Source: a virus. Taken from it: a stretch of DNA of 41,050 bases. Shown here in pieces: positions 16,587-24,585 of this stretch; position 1 is the first letter of the stretch, and every line of letters starts with the position of its first letter. The translations under genes and the position numbers were made by a program. The notes beneath the pieces are model-generated. The model searched no databases. It was given only the letters and a program-made list of their open reading frames with translations, and was not told the DNA's origin. The stretch is taken from positions 1-41,050 of IMG/VR virus record IMGVR_UViG_3300031722_000074; one strand, given 5' to 3'.

Positions 16587-17719
16587 GGCTTCTCCTTCTG
16601 TGCTGCTGCGGCGCGCCGTTCGCATTCCGCGATGAGGGGATTGGAATTGGAGGCGGACGGGGAACGTCCTTCTCCCAGTTCGCCAAAGGCGACGATCTGG
16701 GGCAAGGAATCGATGATCCCTTCCAGGCTTGCCGGAATAGGGTCACCCTCGCCAAAGGACAGTTCGTCTGCCGTGGTGAGTGCGGCATAGAGGCCTTGGA
16801 ACTTGGTGCGCAAGACCGGCGACAGCCGCCCTGCCGCAACAGCCTTGTCCAAGCGCTCTCCAAAGGCTCGGGAGGCGGCCTCCCCTGCCGTGGATGCAAG
16901 CTTTCGGTTCGCTTCATCCAGCTGCGCTTGCAGCTCGATCTCCCTTGCCGTAGGCGCCGCAGGCGATGCGGGAGCAGGGGCGGTAGGAGCGCTTGCTGGC
17001 GAAGCAGGCTCTCCAAAGGATTGGCCACTGGCAGTGGCCGGATTCAGGTCGTAGGGGATCTCCAGGTTTTCGAGATTCTCGATCGCGTAGGCAGGCAAGA
17101 TCTTGTCGGCCGCCTCGATGCCCTTGTCCTCGATGATGGCTTCGCGCTGGCCGCGCAGCAGAGTACCCAATTCCTTCAGCCGCCATGCCAGGCGATTGAG
17201 CCACCCTCCCACCACCGTGCCCCAGTCGGCAGGAGCCCCAAAGACCAGGAGGTCATCGGTGGTGCTGCAACCAAAGGCCATGTCAGATTCGGCAAACAGT
17301 CCTTCACCGAATTCCAGAGCGGATTGATCCTTGAGGGATGGGTTCCATCCTCCCAAAATCCCCAGGTGGCGCAAGCCTCCGTTTGCGTAGAAGGCCGGGC
17401 TGTTGTACTTGTATTCGCCCTTGCGACAGGATTCGGCGAATTCAGGCGTCAGCTCGTCCACCCGGACGTATCCGTCAGTCCCGTCGAGTTTTGCCTCCAC
17501 CACGGAGGCCACGCGCGGGCTGTCGTGCTTGGGGTGGCCAATCACGGCAGGAGGCGTGTACCCGCTGGAGAGCTGCTTCTTGATGGCCTCCACCTTGGAA
17601 GCCACATCGCTGGAAGTGAAGGTCACCTCCTTGCCGCTCAAGGAGGTGAATGTTCCCGGATAAAGGATTTTCACCCAGGGATTGACGGGGGTAACCGATA
17701 GTGGAGCACGCTTGGTCAT
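16583..17719 (-). CDS. Head maturation protease and scaffold, Mu gpI-like
   Basis: A 378-residue protein matching the Mu I protease family: the N-terminal domain has PWVKILYPGTFTSLSG, AVIGHPKHDSPRVASV (the presumed active-site region) and EYKYNSPAFYANGG. The C-terminal third (about 250-378) is Ala/Glu-rich and helical, the expected scaffold part. It is the first gene of the leftward late operon and starts 120 bases from the first rightward head gene. The next gene overlaps by four bases. Confidence 0.88.
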   Translation of the reverse strand: MTKRAPLSVTPVNPWVKILYPGTFTSLSGKEVTFTSSDVASKVEAIKKQLSSGYTPPAVIGHPKHDSPRVASVVEAKLDGTDGYVRVDELTPEFAESCRKGEYKYNSPAFYANGGLRHLGILGGWNPSLKDQSALEFGEGLFAESDMAFGCSTTDDLLVFGAPADWGTVVGGWLNRLAWRLKELGTLLRGQREAIIEDKGIEAADKILPAYAIENLENLEIPYDLNPATASGQSFGEPASPASAPTAPAPASPAAPTAREIELQAQLDEANRKLASTAGEAASRAFGERLDKAVAAGRLSPVLRTKFQGLYAALTTADELSFGEGDPIPASLEGIIDSLPQIVAFGELGEGRSPSASNSNPLIAECERRAAAAQKEKP

Positions 17720-17839
17720 GCTTCATAATTTGGGGCGGAATCGATGCGCGGTATTTGGAGCGATTCCACATTCCATTCCGCGATTCATTCAGGGAATGCG
17801 CCGTGATACGATTCCAAAGAGTCGCATCACATTCATTTC
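17720..17839. promoter_or_regulatory. Divergent late promoter region
   Basis: This 120-base gap separates the leftward capsid/tail operon from the rightward terminase operon. It contains an inverted pair GGAATCG (17737-17743) and CGATTCC (17761-17767), a TTCCATTCC at 17771-17779 and a further CGATTCC near 17809. A TCCATTCCC arm recurs upstream of the Mor-like gene. These are candidate sites for the Mor-like activator. No clear -35/-10 pair was seen, as expected for activator-dependent late promoters. Confidence 0.55.
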
Positions 17840-18175
17840 ATGTCCCTGATACAAGATACAGCAAGCCGGTCCGGAACGGATCATTCCTTTTTCTGGTGGG
17901 CCGGATTGGTCGGGGCAATCATGACAATGGTGAAACCGGCCTGGAGCGCATTCTCTTGGCTCGTCCAAAAGGTCTTCCTGGATTCTCGCGACAATCGCCT
18001 GCAGGAACTTGAAAAGGGGCAGAAGGAACTGAAGGTCTCCCAGGACGCACTCCACACCAAGCTCGACAACGTCATGGAGATCATAATCGATTTACGGATC
18101 CAAGGGCATGCACCCCAGTCTGCGCCACGCGCCGCCGCCAAGAATGACGGCGCCGAACTTGGGAGGGCTGCATGA
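17840..18175 (+). CDS. Membrane-anchored coiled-coil protein, DUF2730-like
   Basis: A 111-residue protein with one hydrophobic segment near residues 16-45 (FFWWAGLVGAIM onward) and a helical charged region (about 52-85, RDNRLQELEKGQKELKVSQD) likely to be a coiled coil. This matches the size and layout of DUF2730 proteins found just before the terminase genes in Mu-like phages. The start MSLIQDTASR follows a weak site. It overlaps the next gene by four bases. Confidence 0.7.
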   Translation: MSLIQDTASRSGTDHSFFWWAGLVGAIMTMVKPAWSAFSWLVQKVFLDSRDNRLQELEKGQKELKVSQDALHTKLDNVMEIIIDLRIQGHAPQSAPRAAAKNDGAELGRAA

Positions 18176-18594
18176 GCAAGCGCGATGACCTGGGTCCCCA
18201 GGCCCGCGAGCTGTACGTCATCCATGGACTCACCAAGCGCGAGATTGCTACGCGCCTGGGCGTGTCCGAGCGCACCATCCACAACTGGTCGGATGACGAT
18301 GGACTGAGCAAAGGAACATGGGACTCCCAGAAGGCGGCCCTGACCAATTCGTCCGAAACGTTTGCGGCGGAGCTGATGGGGTTGGGTACGGTTGTCGCTC
18401 GCAAGATCAAAGACGACCTGCTGGAAGGCAAGCTTGACAAGGCGGCGATCGCCAACCTGGACCGCATCGTCAAGACGGCGCTCAACGCCTGGAAGTACCA
18501 GCAGAAGAACCCTCCCAAGAAGGGCGCGTCGACACCTGAGCAGCGCAACAAGGATCTCAACGACAAGATCCGGGCGCGGCTGGGACTCAAGTGA
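18172..18594 (+). CDS. Terminase small subunit, DUF1804-like
   Basis: A 140-residue DNA-recognition subunit. Residues of about 10-40 form a helix-turn-helix (ARELYVIHGLTKREIATRLG, then VSERTIHNW), as in the DUF1804 family of Mu-like phages. The C-terminal half is helical, with NLDRIVKTALNAWKY. It should bind phage DNA and hand it to the large subunit. It starts and ends in four-base overlaps with its neighbours. Confidence 0.8.
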   Translation: MSKRDDLGPQARELYVIHGLTKREIATRLGVSERTIHNWSDDDGLSKGTWDSQKAALTNSSETFAAELMGLGTVVARKIKDDLLEGKLDKAAIANLDRIVKTALNAWKYQQKNPPKKGASTPEQRNKDLNDKIRARLGLK

Positions 18595-20168
18595 AAACGC
18601 CGCGCAAGGCAAAGCCTACGGCAACGGCGCAGGCTCGCAAAGTCGTAGCCAAGCCCAAGCCTCCTTTGCGGGATGAAGCACCATTGAAGGGGGCTTGCAA
18701 GCGCAACGCAGCCACACTCAAGCCGTTCCTGCACCTCTTGACCAAGTGGCAAGTCGCCTACTTGATGGACCGCAGCCGTCTCAAGAAGTTCGTCAAGAGC
18801 CGCCGCATCGGTGGGACCTGGATACAAGCCCTGGAAGACGTCTTGGATTGCATCGACACGCCGGGGCTTTCCGTGTGGTTCAGCTCCGCCGACAAGACCT
18901 CGGGCATCGAGTACATCGAATACCTGCTGATGTGGGTAGGCGTTGCCAACCTGTTGGTTCAGAGGTCGGATGTTGCCGAAGCGGATCTGGATGATGTGGA
19001 GTTCGAGTCTGACGACCCCCTGGAGGTCGCCGACGAAAGCGAGGCCACGGCCACGGTCGTGAGGTTCCACAACGGCAGCCGCATCACCGTCCTTTCCAGC
19101 AATCCCAGCCAGTTCCGCAGCAAGGGCGGCAAGGTGGTCATCGACGAGTTTGCGCACCACAAGCGCGACCGCGATCTCTGGAAGGCAGCTCAGCCCGTTG
19201 CAGCGCGTGGCCACTCCATCCGCATCATCTCCACCCAAAACGGCATGGGCTGCGTCTTCTGCAAGCTGGGCAACCGAAAAGACGACGCCAAAGGCCAGAG
19301 CAACAAATATCAGTGGTCCGAGCACCTGGTCACCATTGTCCAGGCCGTGGACGAGGGAATGCTGGATCAGATCGAGGGGCGCCCTACGACGGCGCAGGAG
19401 CGCGCCGACTACATCGCAAGCCAGCGCGCCCAGTGTCTCAATGAGGCACAGTTCCTGGAGGAGTACATGGGCATTGCCCAGGACGAGGCGCATGCCTTGC
19501 TCCCGTACGCCCTAATTGAATCGGTGGAGCGCGATGGGATCCTGGGCCTCTCCCGTGCCACCGGGCCACTGTACCTGGGAATGGATATCGCCCGGCGCCG
19601 CGATCTCACGGTCATCTACGTGCTGGAGCTGTGCGGCATGGTGCTGCACACGCGCCACCTGGTCGCCCTGGAGAAGACTCCCTTCCGACGGCAAAAAGAA
19701 GTGCTGTGGGAGCTTCTGCGGCACCCTCGCTTGGTGCGGGCCTCAATCGATGCTACAGGCATCGGAGCCCAATTGGCAGAGGAGGCGCAGGATCTCTTTG
19801 GTACCTACCGCGTGGAGGCCGTGACCTTCACATCAGCCATCAAGGACGCCCTGGCGACCCGCATGGTGCAGGAGTTCCAGGACGCGGCGGTGCTTGTGCC
19901 CATGGACCAGCAGCAGAAGGAAGGCCTGCATGCCGTGGCAAAGTCGGTGAGCAGCACCAACCAGGTGCGCTACGATGCCAAGCACGACGAGGAGAGCGGG
20001 CACGGAGATCACTTCTGGGCGCTGGCCCTTGGCATCGCGGCAGCCAGGTGCAGCGACAGCGGCCCTGTCGAGGTGATGTCCAGCGCGGTGTTGCCCACAG
20101 GCGACATGACACAGGTGTTCGGATCGTACAGCCATGGAAGCCTGGATGCATGGGCGGCCATGAAATGA
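18591..20168 (+). CDS. Terminase large subunit, Mu gp28-like
   Basis: A 525-residue packaging motor with ATPase and nuclease domains. A Walker A-like KSRRIGGTW is at residues 69-77 and a Walker B VVIDEF with D185/E186. The RNase H-like nuclease shows D332 (GMDIARRRD) and D473 (HGDHFWAL). The Walker A lacks the canonical GKT/S lysine next to Thr, a variant common in this terminase group, which uses the lysine or arginine ahead of it. The N-terminal 45 residues are basic and probably flexible. The gene ends at the 340-base central gap. Confidence 0.9.
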   Translation: MKTPRKAKPTATAQARKVVAKPKPPLRDEAPLKGACKRNAATLKPFLHLLTKWQVAYLMDRSRLKKFVKSRRIGGTWIQALEDVLDCIDTPGLSVWFSSADKTSGIEYIEYLLMWVGVANLLVQRSDVAEADLDDVEFESDDPLEVADESEATATVVRFHNGSRITVLSSNPSQFRSKGGKVVIDEFAHHKRDRDLWKAAQPVAARGHSIRIISTQNGMGCVFCKLGNRKDDAKGQSNKYQWSEHLVTIVQAVDEGMLDQIEGRPTTAQERADYIASQRAQCLNEAQFLEEYMGIAQDEAHALLPYALIESVERDGILGLSRATGPLYLGMDIARRRDLTVIYVLELCGMVLHTRHLVALEKTPFRRQKEVLWELLRHPRLVRASIDATGIGAQLAEEAQDLFGTYRVEAVTFTSAIKDALATRMVQEFQDAAVLVPMDQQQKEGLHAVAKSVSSTNQVRYDAKHDEESGHGDHFWALALGIAAARCSDSGPVEVMSSAVLPTGDMTQVFGSYSHGSLDAWAAMK

Positions 20169-20209
20169 CAAATCCTGTCAATTCAAAGATGCCTCGGTCT
20201 GGCGCAGGA

Positions 20210-20229
20210 TTTGAAGATCGATCTTCAAA
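20210..20229. repeat. 20-bp perfect palindrome with GATCGATC core
   Basis: The sequence tttgaagatcgatcttcaaa is its own reverse complement and contains two overlapping GATC sites. It lies in the central gap, 42 bases after the terminase stop and about 85 bases from the element midpoint. It could be a dimeric protein site or a topoisomerase-related site. Confidence 0.8.
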
Positions 20230-20265
20230 CGACTTTAAAGCCTTCAAACGATCGTCAACGCGAAA

Positions 20266-20283
20266 CGGTCAAATGAGACAAAA
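20266..20283 (+). repeat. Central copy of the left-end 18-bp repeat
   Basis: cggtcaaatgagacaaaa matches 133-150 in all 18 bases and in the same orientation, and resembles 40353-40370. It lies about 30 bases from the geometric centre of the prophage. Its presence suggests that the transposase or a partner binds here as well as at the ends. Confidence 0.75.
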
Positions 20284-20508
20284 CCAAACCCGCTCAGGGT
20301 GCTTGATAGGGTTTCCCCCTCTAAAAACGCGATTCGTGCCGAACTCAAAAATCGAGCACCGCCACACGGGCGCAGAAATGGCCCTAGAAGGCGCGTCAAA
20401 ATCCAGACACACAACGACAGCACCGCACCGGCTGCTGCGGAATTTAAAGCGGTCTTCAAGCGGTTTCCGTCGATCCGTGCCATACAACCCCGTAGGAGAT
20501 GCTTCCTG

Positions 20509-22062
20509 ATGGCCAAAAAACACTCGAACCGTCCCAAAAACCGATCCAAAAGCGGTGGTAGACCCCAAAATCGGGGAGCTGAGGTCATATCTTTCGGGGA
20601 ATCACGCCTGGATGAGGGCGGACTGGGGCAGGAGCTGACGACACGCCAGCTCATTCTTCAAATGTCCGACCTCCAGGGCTTGCCCAACCCCGACCCGATC
20701 CTGCGGGCGGAAGGAAAGTCCCTGTCGGTCTACCGCACCATGGTGGACGGGCACCTGTCTGCCGTGATGTCCAAACGCACCGCCGCCGTGACGGCGCGTC
20801 CCTGGAGCATCGAGCGAGGCAAGGCGTCGGCGCGAGCCACCGCCAAGCTGCAGGACACCTTCGATCACTTGGATGTGCGCTCCATGACGGACACGGCCCT
20901 TGAGTCGCGAGCCTTTGGATACTCCGTCCAGGAAGTGATCTGGGATGTGGATGACTGGATCGTGCCTCGTCGCGTTGCCCCGCGTCCGCAGGAGTGGTTC
21001 CGGTTTGGGCTGCGCGGAGAGACCCGCTTCCTGGATGACACTGGGCTCAATCAGATCGTCCCACCCCGCAAGCTCCTGGTGGCGCGACATCGCGCCGACT
21101 ACCTCAACCCCTACGGCAAGCCCATCATGAGCGAGTGCTTCTGGCCACTCGCCTTCAAGCGCGGCGGCCTGAAATTCTGGGCGCTCTATTGCGAGAAGTT
21201 CGGGTTGCCAAAGACGGTCGGCAAGGTCCCGGCATCCATGCCCGAGCCGCAGAAGCTCGATCTCCTGATGCGGCTGGAATCCATGGTGCGCGCAGCTGCG
21301 GCTGTCATCCCGGACAACTCGAGCGTCGAGCTGCTGGAAGCCAAAGCCGGCGGAAGCCTGCCTCACCCCGACCTGGTCAAGTGGGCGGATGAGGAAATGT
21401 CAACGGCATGGCTGGGCGAAGTGCTGTCCACAGCCCCCGACGCTGGAGGCACCTATGGAGCCGCCAGGTCAGCCAATGAGGTGCGCGCTGATCTTGCTCT
21501 GGATGACGCCAATGCCGTCGAGGCCTTGTGCAACCAGCTCATCACCTGGATCTGGGACGTCAACGGTCTGCCGGGCCCGCTGCCGTGGTTTCAGATCCAC
21601 ATGCCCGAAGACCTCAAGGCCGCTCGGCTGCAACGCGACCAGGGCCTCTACCGGTTAGGTGTGCGCTTTACCCAGAGCTACTTCGAGGACGTCTACGATC
21701 TCACCCCGGAGCACATCAGTCGGATCGATGACAAGGCCGCTCCGGCCCCGATGGATGCGGCGGCGGCCTTCGGTGAGGCTCCCGAACATGACCACCCCGA
21801 CGAGGTCTTGCAGGATCTGCTAAAGCAGCTGCCAGACGGAGCCCTGGGAAAGCAGGCCAATGCCTTGGCCAAGCCCATCATGGAAATGGCGAACCGCTCG
21901 TCGGGATACGATGAGTTCCTGAAACTCCTGGACACCGAGTTCGCCGAAATGGATGCCCAGGAGTTGGAAGACGCGCTGGAGAGCTTTTGCGTGCTGTCGG
22001 AGCTGGCTGGAGCTACCGACGCAGCCAAGGACGCTCAAGCCACCTTGGATGCCGATGCCTGA
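20509..22062 (+). CDS. Portal protein, Mu gp29-like (DUF935)
   Basis: A 517-residue portal subunit, forming the ring through which DNA enters and leaves the head. The start MAKKHSNRPKNRSKSGG was chosen because AGGAG (20494-20498) lies 10 bases upstream. It shows DUF935 blocks: MSKRTAAVTARPWSIE, FGYSVQEVIWDV, LNPYGKPIMSECFWP with KFWALYCEKFGLP, and a C-terminal helical part. Length agrees with Mu gp29. Its end overlaps the next gene. Confidence 0.9.
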   Translation: MAKKHSNRPKNRSKSGGRPQNRGAEVISFGESRLDEGGLGQELTTRQLILQMSDLQGLPNPDPILRAEGKSLSVYRTMVDGHLSAVMSKRTAAVTARPWSIERGKASARATAKLQDTFDHLDVRSMTDTALESRAFGYSVQEVIWDVDDWIVPRRVAPRPQEWFRFGLRGETRFLDDTGLNQIVPPRKLLVARHRADYLNPYGKPIMSECFWPLAFKRGGLKFWALYCEKFGLPKTVGKVPASMPEPQKLDLLMRLESMVRAAAAVIPDNSSVELLEAKAGGSLPHPDLVKWADEEMSTAWLGEVLSTAPDAGGTYGAARSANEVRADLALDDANAVEALCNQLITWIWDVNGLPGPLPWFQIHMPEDLKAARLQRDQGLYRLGVRFTQSYFEDVYDLTPEHISRIDDKAAPAPMDAAAAFGEAPEHDHPDEVLQDLLKQLPDGALGKQANALAKPIMEMANRSSGYDEFLKLLDTEFAEMDAQELEDALESFCVLSELAGATDAAKDAQATLDADA

Positions 22063-23467
22063 GGCTCCGAAAAAACGCCTGGGGATAAGCCTCGACGTAT
22101 CCACCCAGGATGTCGCCAAGCTCTTTGGCGTGCCAGCCGAGCAAGCCATTGCCGCCTGGGAAAAGCGCATCTTGCCCAACAAGCCCAGCCCCGGCGATGT
22201 GGCAAAGGCGGCAAAGGGCATTCCCAACCCCAAGATCCCCTGGAAGTCTTCCGACGTCCTTTGGCATGGGCATAGCCGCGCCTTCTTCGTCGCCCGCATG
22301 ACGCGGGCCGACATCTTGGCCGACATCCACAAGGAGGTCGATCGGGCAATCCGCGAAGGCCGCACCTTTGAGCAGTTTCGGCGCACCCTGGAACCCACCT
22401 TGCGAGCCAAGGGATGGTGGTCGGGGGACGAGCCGGACCAGAAGTCTTTGGTGCGCAATCCCCAGACCGGCCAGGATGAGTGGACACGCCTGGGAACGCC
22501 GCGTCGCCTCAAGACCATCTACCAGACCAACAAGGCCGTCTCCTACGATGCCGGCCACTACAAGACCATGGATGACCTGGCGGACTTGCTGCCCTACCAG
22601 CAGTACCACGTACTTGACCATGGGAAGAATCGACGCGCCGCCCATCAAGCCTTGGATGGGCGCATCTTCCGAGCAGACGACCCAGCGCTGTCAAGCATCC
22701 GCCCTCGCAATGGCTGGGGGTGTGAGTGCCGCATGAACAGCATCACCGAACGCAAGGCGCGCCGTCAAGGGGAACTTCCGGAAAAATCCACCCTCGTCAC
22801 CAAGATGGCTCGCGTAGGGCGCGACGGACCGGAGGTGCAGATCCAAGGGATCGACCTGGGAGGAGGCAAGAGCTTTTACCCCGATCCGGGTTGGGCTTAC
22901 GATGTTTCCCGCAATGCCCGCGCCGTAGAGGATCTGGCCTGGAGGAAGATCTCGGCGCTGCCTGAACCGGCGCAAAAGACATTCGTCAATTCGATTGCAA
23001 AGGATACCGGGCTATTCAATAGCCGCGCATCGCAATGGAATACTTGGACCCAAGGCATCAAGGCAAGCGAAATCGCAAAAGGCGAAAGCGTTGCGATTGG
23101 ATGGATAGATCATCCGCTCCTATCCAAGGTCACCAAAGCCGCAGGGAAATCGATATCGCCCGTCGTCGTTACCGATGATAATGCCATCAAGCACGCCTTG
23201 CGCCCAACCAAGTCAAGCGTCCAAGCTTTGACGCTTGAGCAAGTTCAAGAGATCCCCGCCATATTGGCGGCACCATACCGTGCCGTTTGGGATGGCGACA
23301 ACTTGATCATTTACAGTCCTGCGCGCGCGTCAGCAAAAGGGCTTTCAAAGCGTGTCAATGCTCATACCAAACTGGTGTTCAAGCGCGATGCATCTGGGAA
23401 CATGACCCTGGTGACCGCAAGCGAAGTCGAGGCAAGCGCCTTGAGTACAGTCGGGACGACCCTATGA
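22055..23467 (+). CDS. Head morphogenesis protein F-like with C-terminal nuclease-like domain
   Basis: A 470-residue minor head protein of the SPP1 gp7/MuF family (Mu gp30). The MuF region (about 75-230) includes FEQFRRTLEPTLRAKGWW, YQTNKAVSYDAGHYK and the metal-binding-like RPRNGWGCECRM. After a linker, residues of about 366-470 form a second domain: VVTDDNAIKHAL, then an IPAILAAPYRAVWDGDNLIIYSP block and a late VNAHTKLVFKRD. That pattern resembles the PBECR-type RNase domains that some phages attach to MuF proteins. The injected head protein could thus carry an effector into the cell. The C-terminal part is more AT-rich than the rest. Starts at 22049 and 22055 are both possible. Confidence 0.8.
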   Translation: MPEAPKKRLGISLDVSTQDVAKLFGVPAEQAIAAWEKRILPNKPSPGDVAKAAKGIPNPKIPWKSSDVLWHGHSRAFFVARMTRADILADIHKEVDRAIREGRTFEQFRRTLEPTLRAKGWWSGDEPDQKSLVRNPQTGQDEWTRLGTPRRLKTIYQTNKAVSYDAGHYKTMDDLADLLPYQQYHVLDHGKNRRAAHQALDGRIFRADDPALSSIRPRNGWGCECRMNSITERKARRQGELPEKSTLVTKMARVGRDGPEVQIQGIDLGGGKSFYPDPGWAYDVSRNARAVEDLAWRKISALPEPAQKTFVNSIAKDTGLFNSRASQWNTWTQGIKASEIAKGESVAIGWIDHPLLSKVTKAAGKSISPVVVTDDNAIKHALRPTKSSVQALTLEQVQEIPAILAAPYRAVWDGDNLIIYSPARASAKGLSKRVNAHTKLVFKRDASGNMTLVTASEVEASALSTVGTTL

Positions 23468-23478
23468 AGGAGGTTGGA

Positions 23479-23622
23479 ATGCTCCTCGGTCGGTGCGCTA
23501 GGTTCCGACTCCCACCTGTATGCTCCGGTTTCCCGGAGGGACAGTCCTACGTGCGTCTCGATTTAGGCTTCGAGGAGATTCCTTCCAGAAGATACGCCCC
23601 TTACAGCTGGAGCGCAACATGA
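23479..23622 (+). CDS. Small 47-residue protein between F and G
   Basis: A short frame MLLGRCARFRLPP...PYSWSAT. AAGGAGG (23467-23473) lies 5 bases before its ATG, one of the best ribosome-binding sites in the window. Its stop overlaps the start of the G-like gene (ATGA), the coupling used throughout this phage. The product is basic with two cysteines. No family is recognised. It may be a real protein or a leader peptide that drives translation of the next gene. Confidence 0.5.
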   Translation: MLLGRCARFRLPPVCSGFPEGQSYVRLDLGFEEIPSRRYAPYSWSAT

Positions 23623-24155
23623 GAATCGAGCTCACCTTCAGCTCTCAAGATGCGCGTCATACTCTGGCACACCTGGCCAATGGCGATCTCAGTCGTCCCA
23701 TGGCTGCCGGTGCCGAGATCCTCGTCGACTCGGTGCAGCAGAATTTCTCTGACGGCGGCAGGTACGATCGCGCCGGGTCCATCCTGGGTGGCTCCAACAA
23801 GTGGAAGGTCACCAACAATCCAACTCCTCTCATCAAGATGGGCATGCAGGGTGGCCTGATGCACTCCATTCGAGGACGCAGCGACAACGACAGCGCCTTT
23901 GTCTCTAGCGACAAGCCTTACGCCGCGATCCACAACTTCGGAGGCAGTCAGACCAGCTATGCCCGCAGCGAGATCTTCACCCGCAATCGGTCCCAAACCG
24001 GGAAATACTCTGGTGGTACCAAGTCGGGGCGCGGAAATACCTACGGAACCAGTTCACGTAAAGTAGAGGCTCGCCCCTTCGCTGTGATCCAAAAGGAAGA
24101 CATCGAGGACTTCAAGGACCTGTTGCGCGACTACCTGGCCAGGCCCGTCAGATGA
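23619..24155 (+). CDS. Virion morphogenesis protein, Mu gpG-like
   Basis: A 178-residue protein of the phage virion morphogenesis family. The start MRIELTFSSQDARHTL is coupled to the small upstream frame. It contains the family pattern PMAAGAEILVDSVQQNF, WKVTNNPTPLIKMGMQGGLM, then the YAAIHNFGGSQ motif and ARPFAVIQKEDIEDF. It is needed for joining or completing heads and tails. Its 3' end overlaps, by eight bases, the end of a leftward regulatory gene. Confidence 0.85.
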   Translation: MRIELTFSSQDARHTLAHLANGDLSRPMAAGAEILVDSVQQNFSDGGRYDRAGSILGGSNKWKVTNNPTPLIKMGMQGGLMHSIRGRSDNDSAFVSSDKPYAAIHNFGGSQTSYARSEIFTRNRSQTGKYSGGTKSGRGNTYGTSSRKVEARPFAVIQKEDIEDFKDLLRDYLARPVR

Positions 24156-24456
24156 GACTCATCTGCAACGATTCGGGGCGGCGCTTGGGAACCCGGCTCA
24201 CCAAATTGCGTACCGTGCGCGTGGTGCAACCCAATGCGCGGGCGATTTGGTCGTCATTGTCACCGGTCCAATGTGCCTGCACATACCGCAGCATGTACTC
24301 GGTCGTGAACCGCACGGGAGGCTCCAAGCGAGTGCCCCGCAACTTGCGCCAAACATCAGCCGCAACACGCGGCCCAAGGCTCTGCGCAAGCAACTGGAGG
24401 CCTCCCTCAGGGAAGTCTTCGACCGTCAATTCGTCCCAGGCGGAAGGCAGTGACAT
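24148..24456 (-). CDS. Mor-like transcriptional activator
   Basis: A 102-residue DNA-binding protein matching the Mor/C family: an acidic N-terminal dimerisation part (DELTVEDFPEGGLQLLAQSLG, VAADVWRKLRGTRLEPP) and a C-terminal helix-turn-helix (HWTGDNDDQIARALG, then CTTRTVRNLVSRVPKR). In Mu, Mor activates the middle promoter and C the late ones. Here the gene is reversed relative to its neighbours and convergent with G. The start was chosen at ATG 24456 with GGGGG upstream; a longer leftward open frame runs opposite dam and is not credible. It presumably drives the divergent late operons. Confidence 0.8.
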   Translation of the reverse strand: MSLPSAWDELTVEDFPEGGLQLLAQSLGPRVAADVWRKLRGTRLEPPVRFTTEYMLRYVQAHWTGDNDDQIARALGCTTRTVRNLVSRVPKRRPESLQMSLI

Positions 24457-24585
24457 GCCCCCAACATACGCGAAAAACGCCTCAAATGCAATAGAACGCG
24501 CATTTCCCGCGCATCCACAGGGAATGGATGGCCTGTCCATTCCCACTTTCAGAAACCGCAATTCCCTGCAGAGACCAACAACAAA
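24457..24585. promoter_or_regulatory. Divergent region between Mor-like gene and dam
   Basis: This 129-base gap carries a perfect inverted repeat, GGGAATGGA (24520-24528) and TCCATTCCC (24536-24544). Its right arm resembles TTCCATTCC in the 17.77 kb late promoter region. It may bind the Mor-like protein for autoregulation, or another regulator. Promoters for both the leftward activator and rightward dam must lie here. Confidence 0.5.

Larger units (their letters stand above)
20169..20508. other. Central non-coding segment with an end-like site
   Basis: These 340 bases between terminase and portal are the longest gap in the structural region of an otherwise overlapping gene map. The element midpoint is 20304. 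The gap contains a 20-bp perfect palindrome, a cttcaaacga direct repeat (20224-20233 and 20242-20251, period 18), and an exact 18-base copy of a left-end sequence. An open frame continuous with the portal gene crosses part of it, but a good ribosome-binding site at 20494 puts the portal start at 20509. In Mu the corresponding central location holds the strong gyrase site needed for end pairing; a similar role here is inference. Confidence 0.6.

Noticed and set aside
14457-16790. Rightward open frame of about 777 codons opposite capsid genes
   Set aside because: It is antisense to gp36, major capsid, decoration protein and part of the protease, and has no protein family pattern.
18081-19493. 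470-codon leftward frame opposite the terminase genes
   Set aside because: It is antisense to both terminase subunits, whose motifs are clear.
20299-20508. 70-residue N-terminal extension of the portal protein
   Set aside because: The extension is basic and low in order, lies in the repeat-rich central gap, and a proper ribosome-binding site precedes the ATG at 20509.
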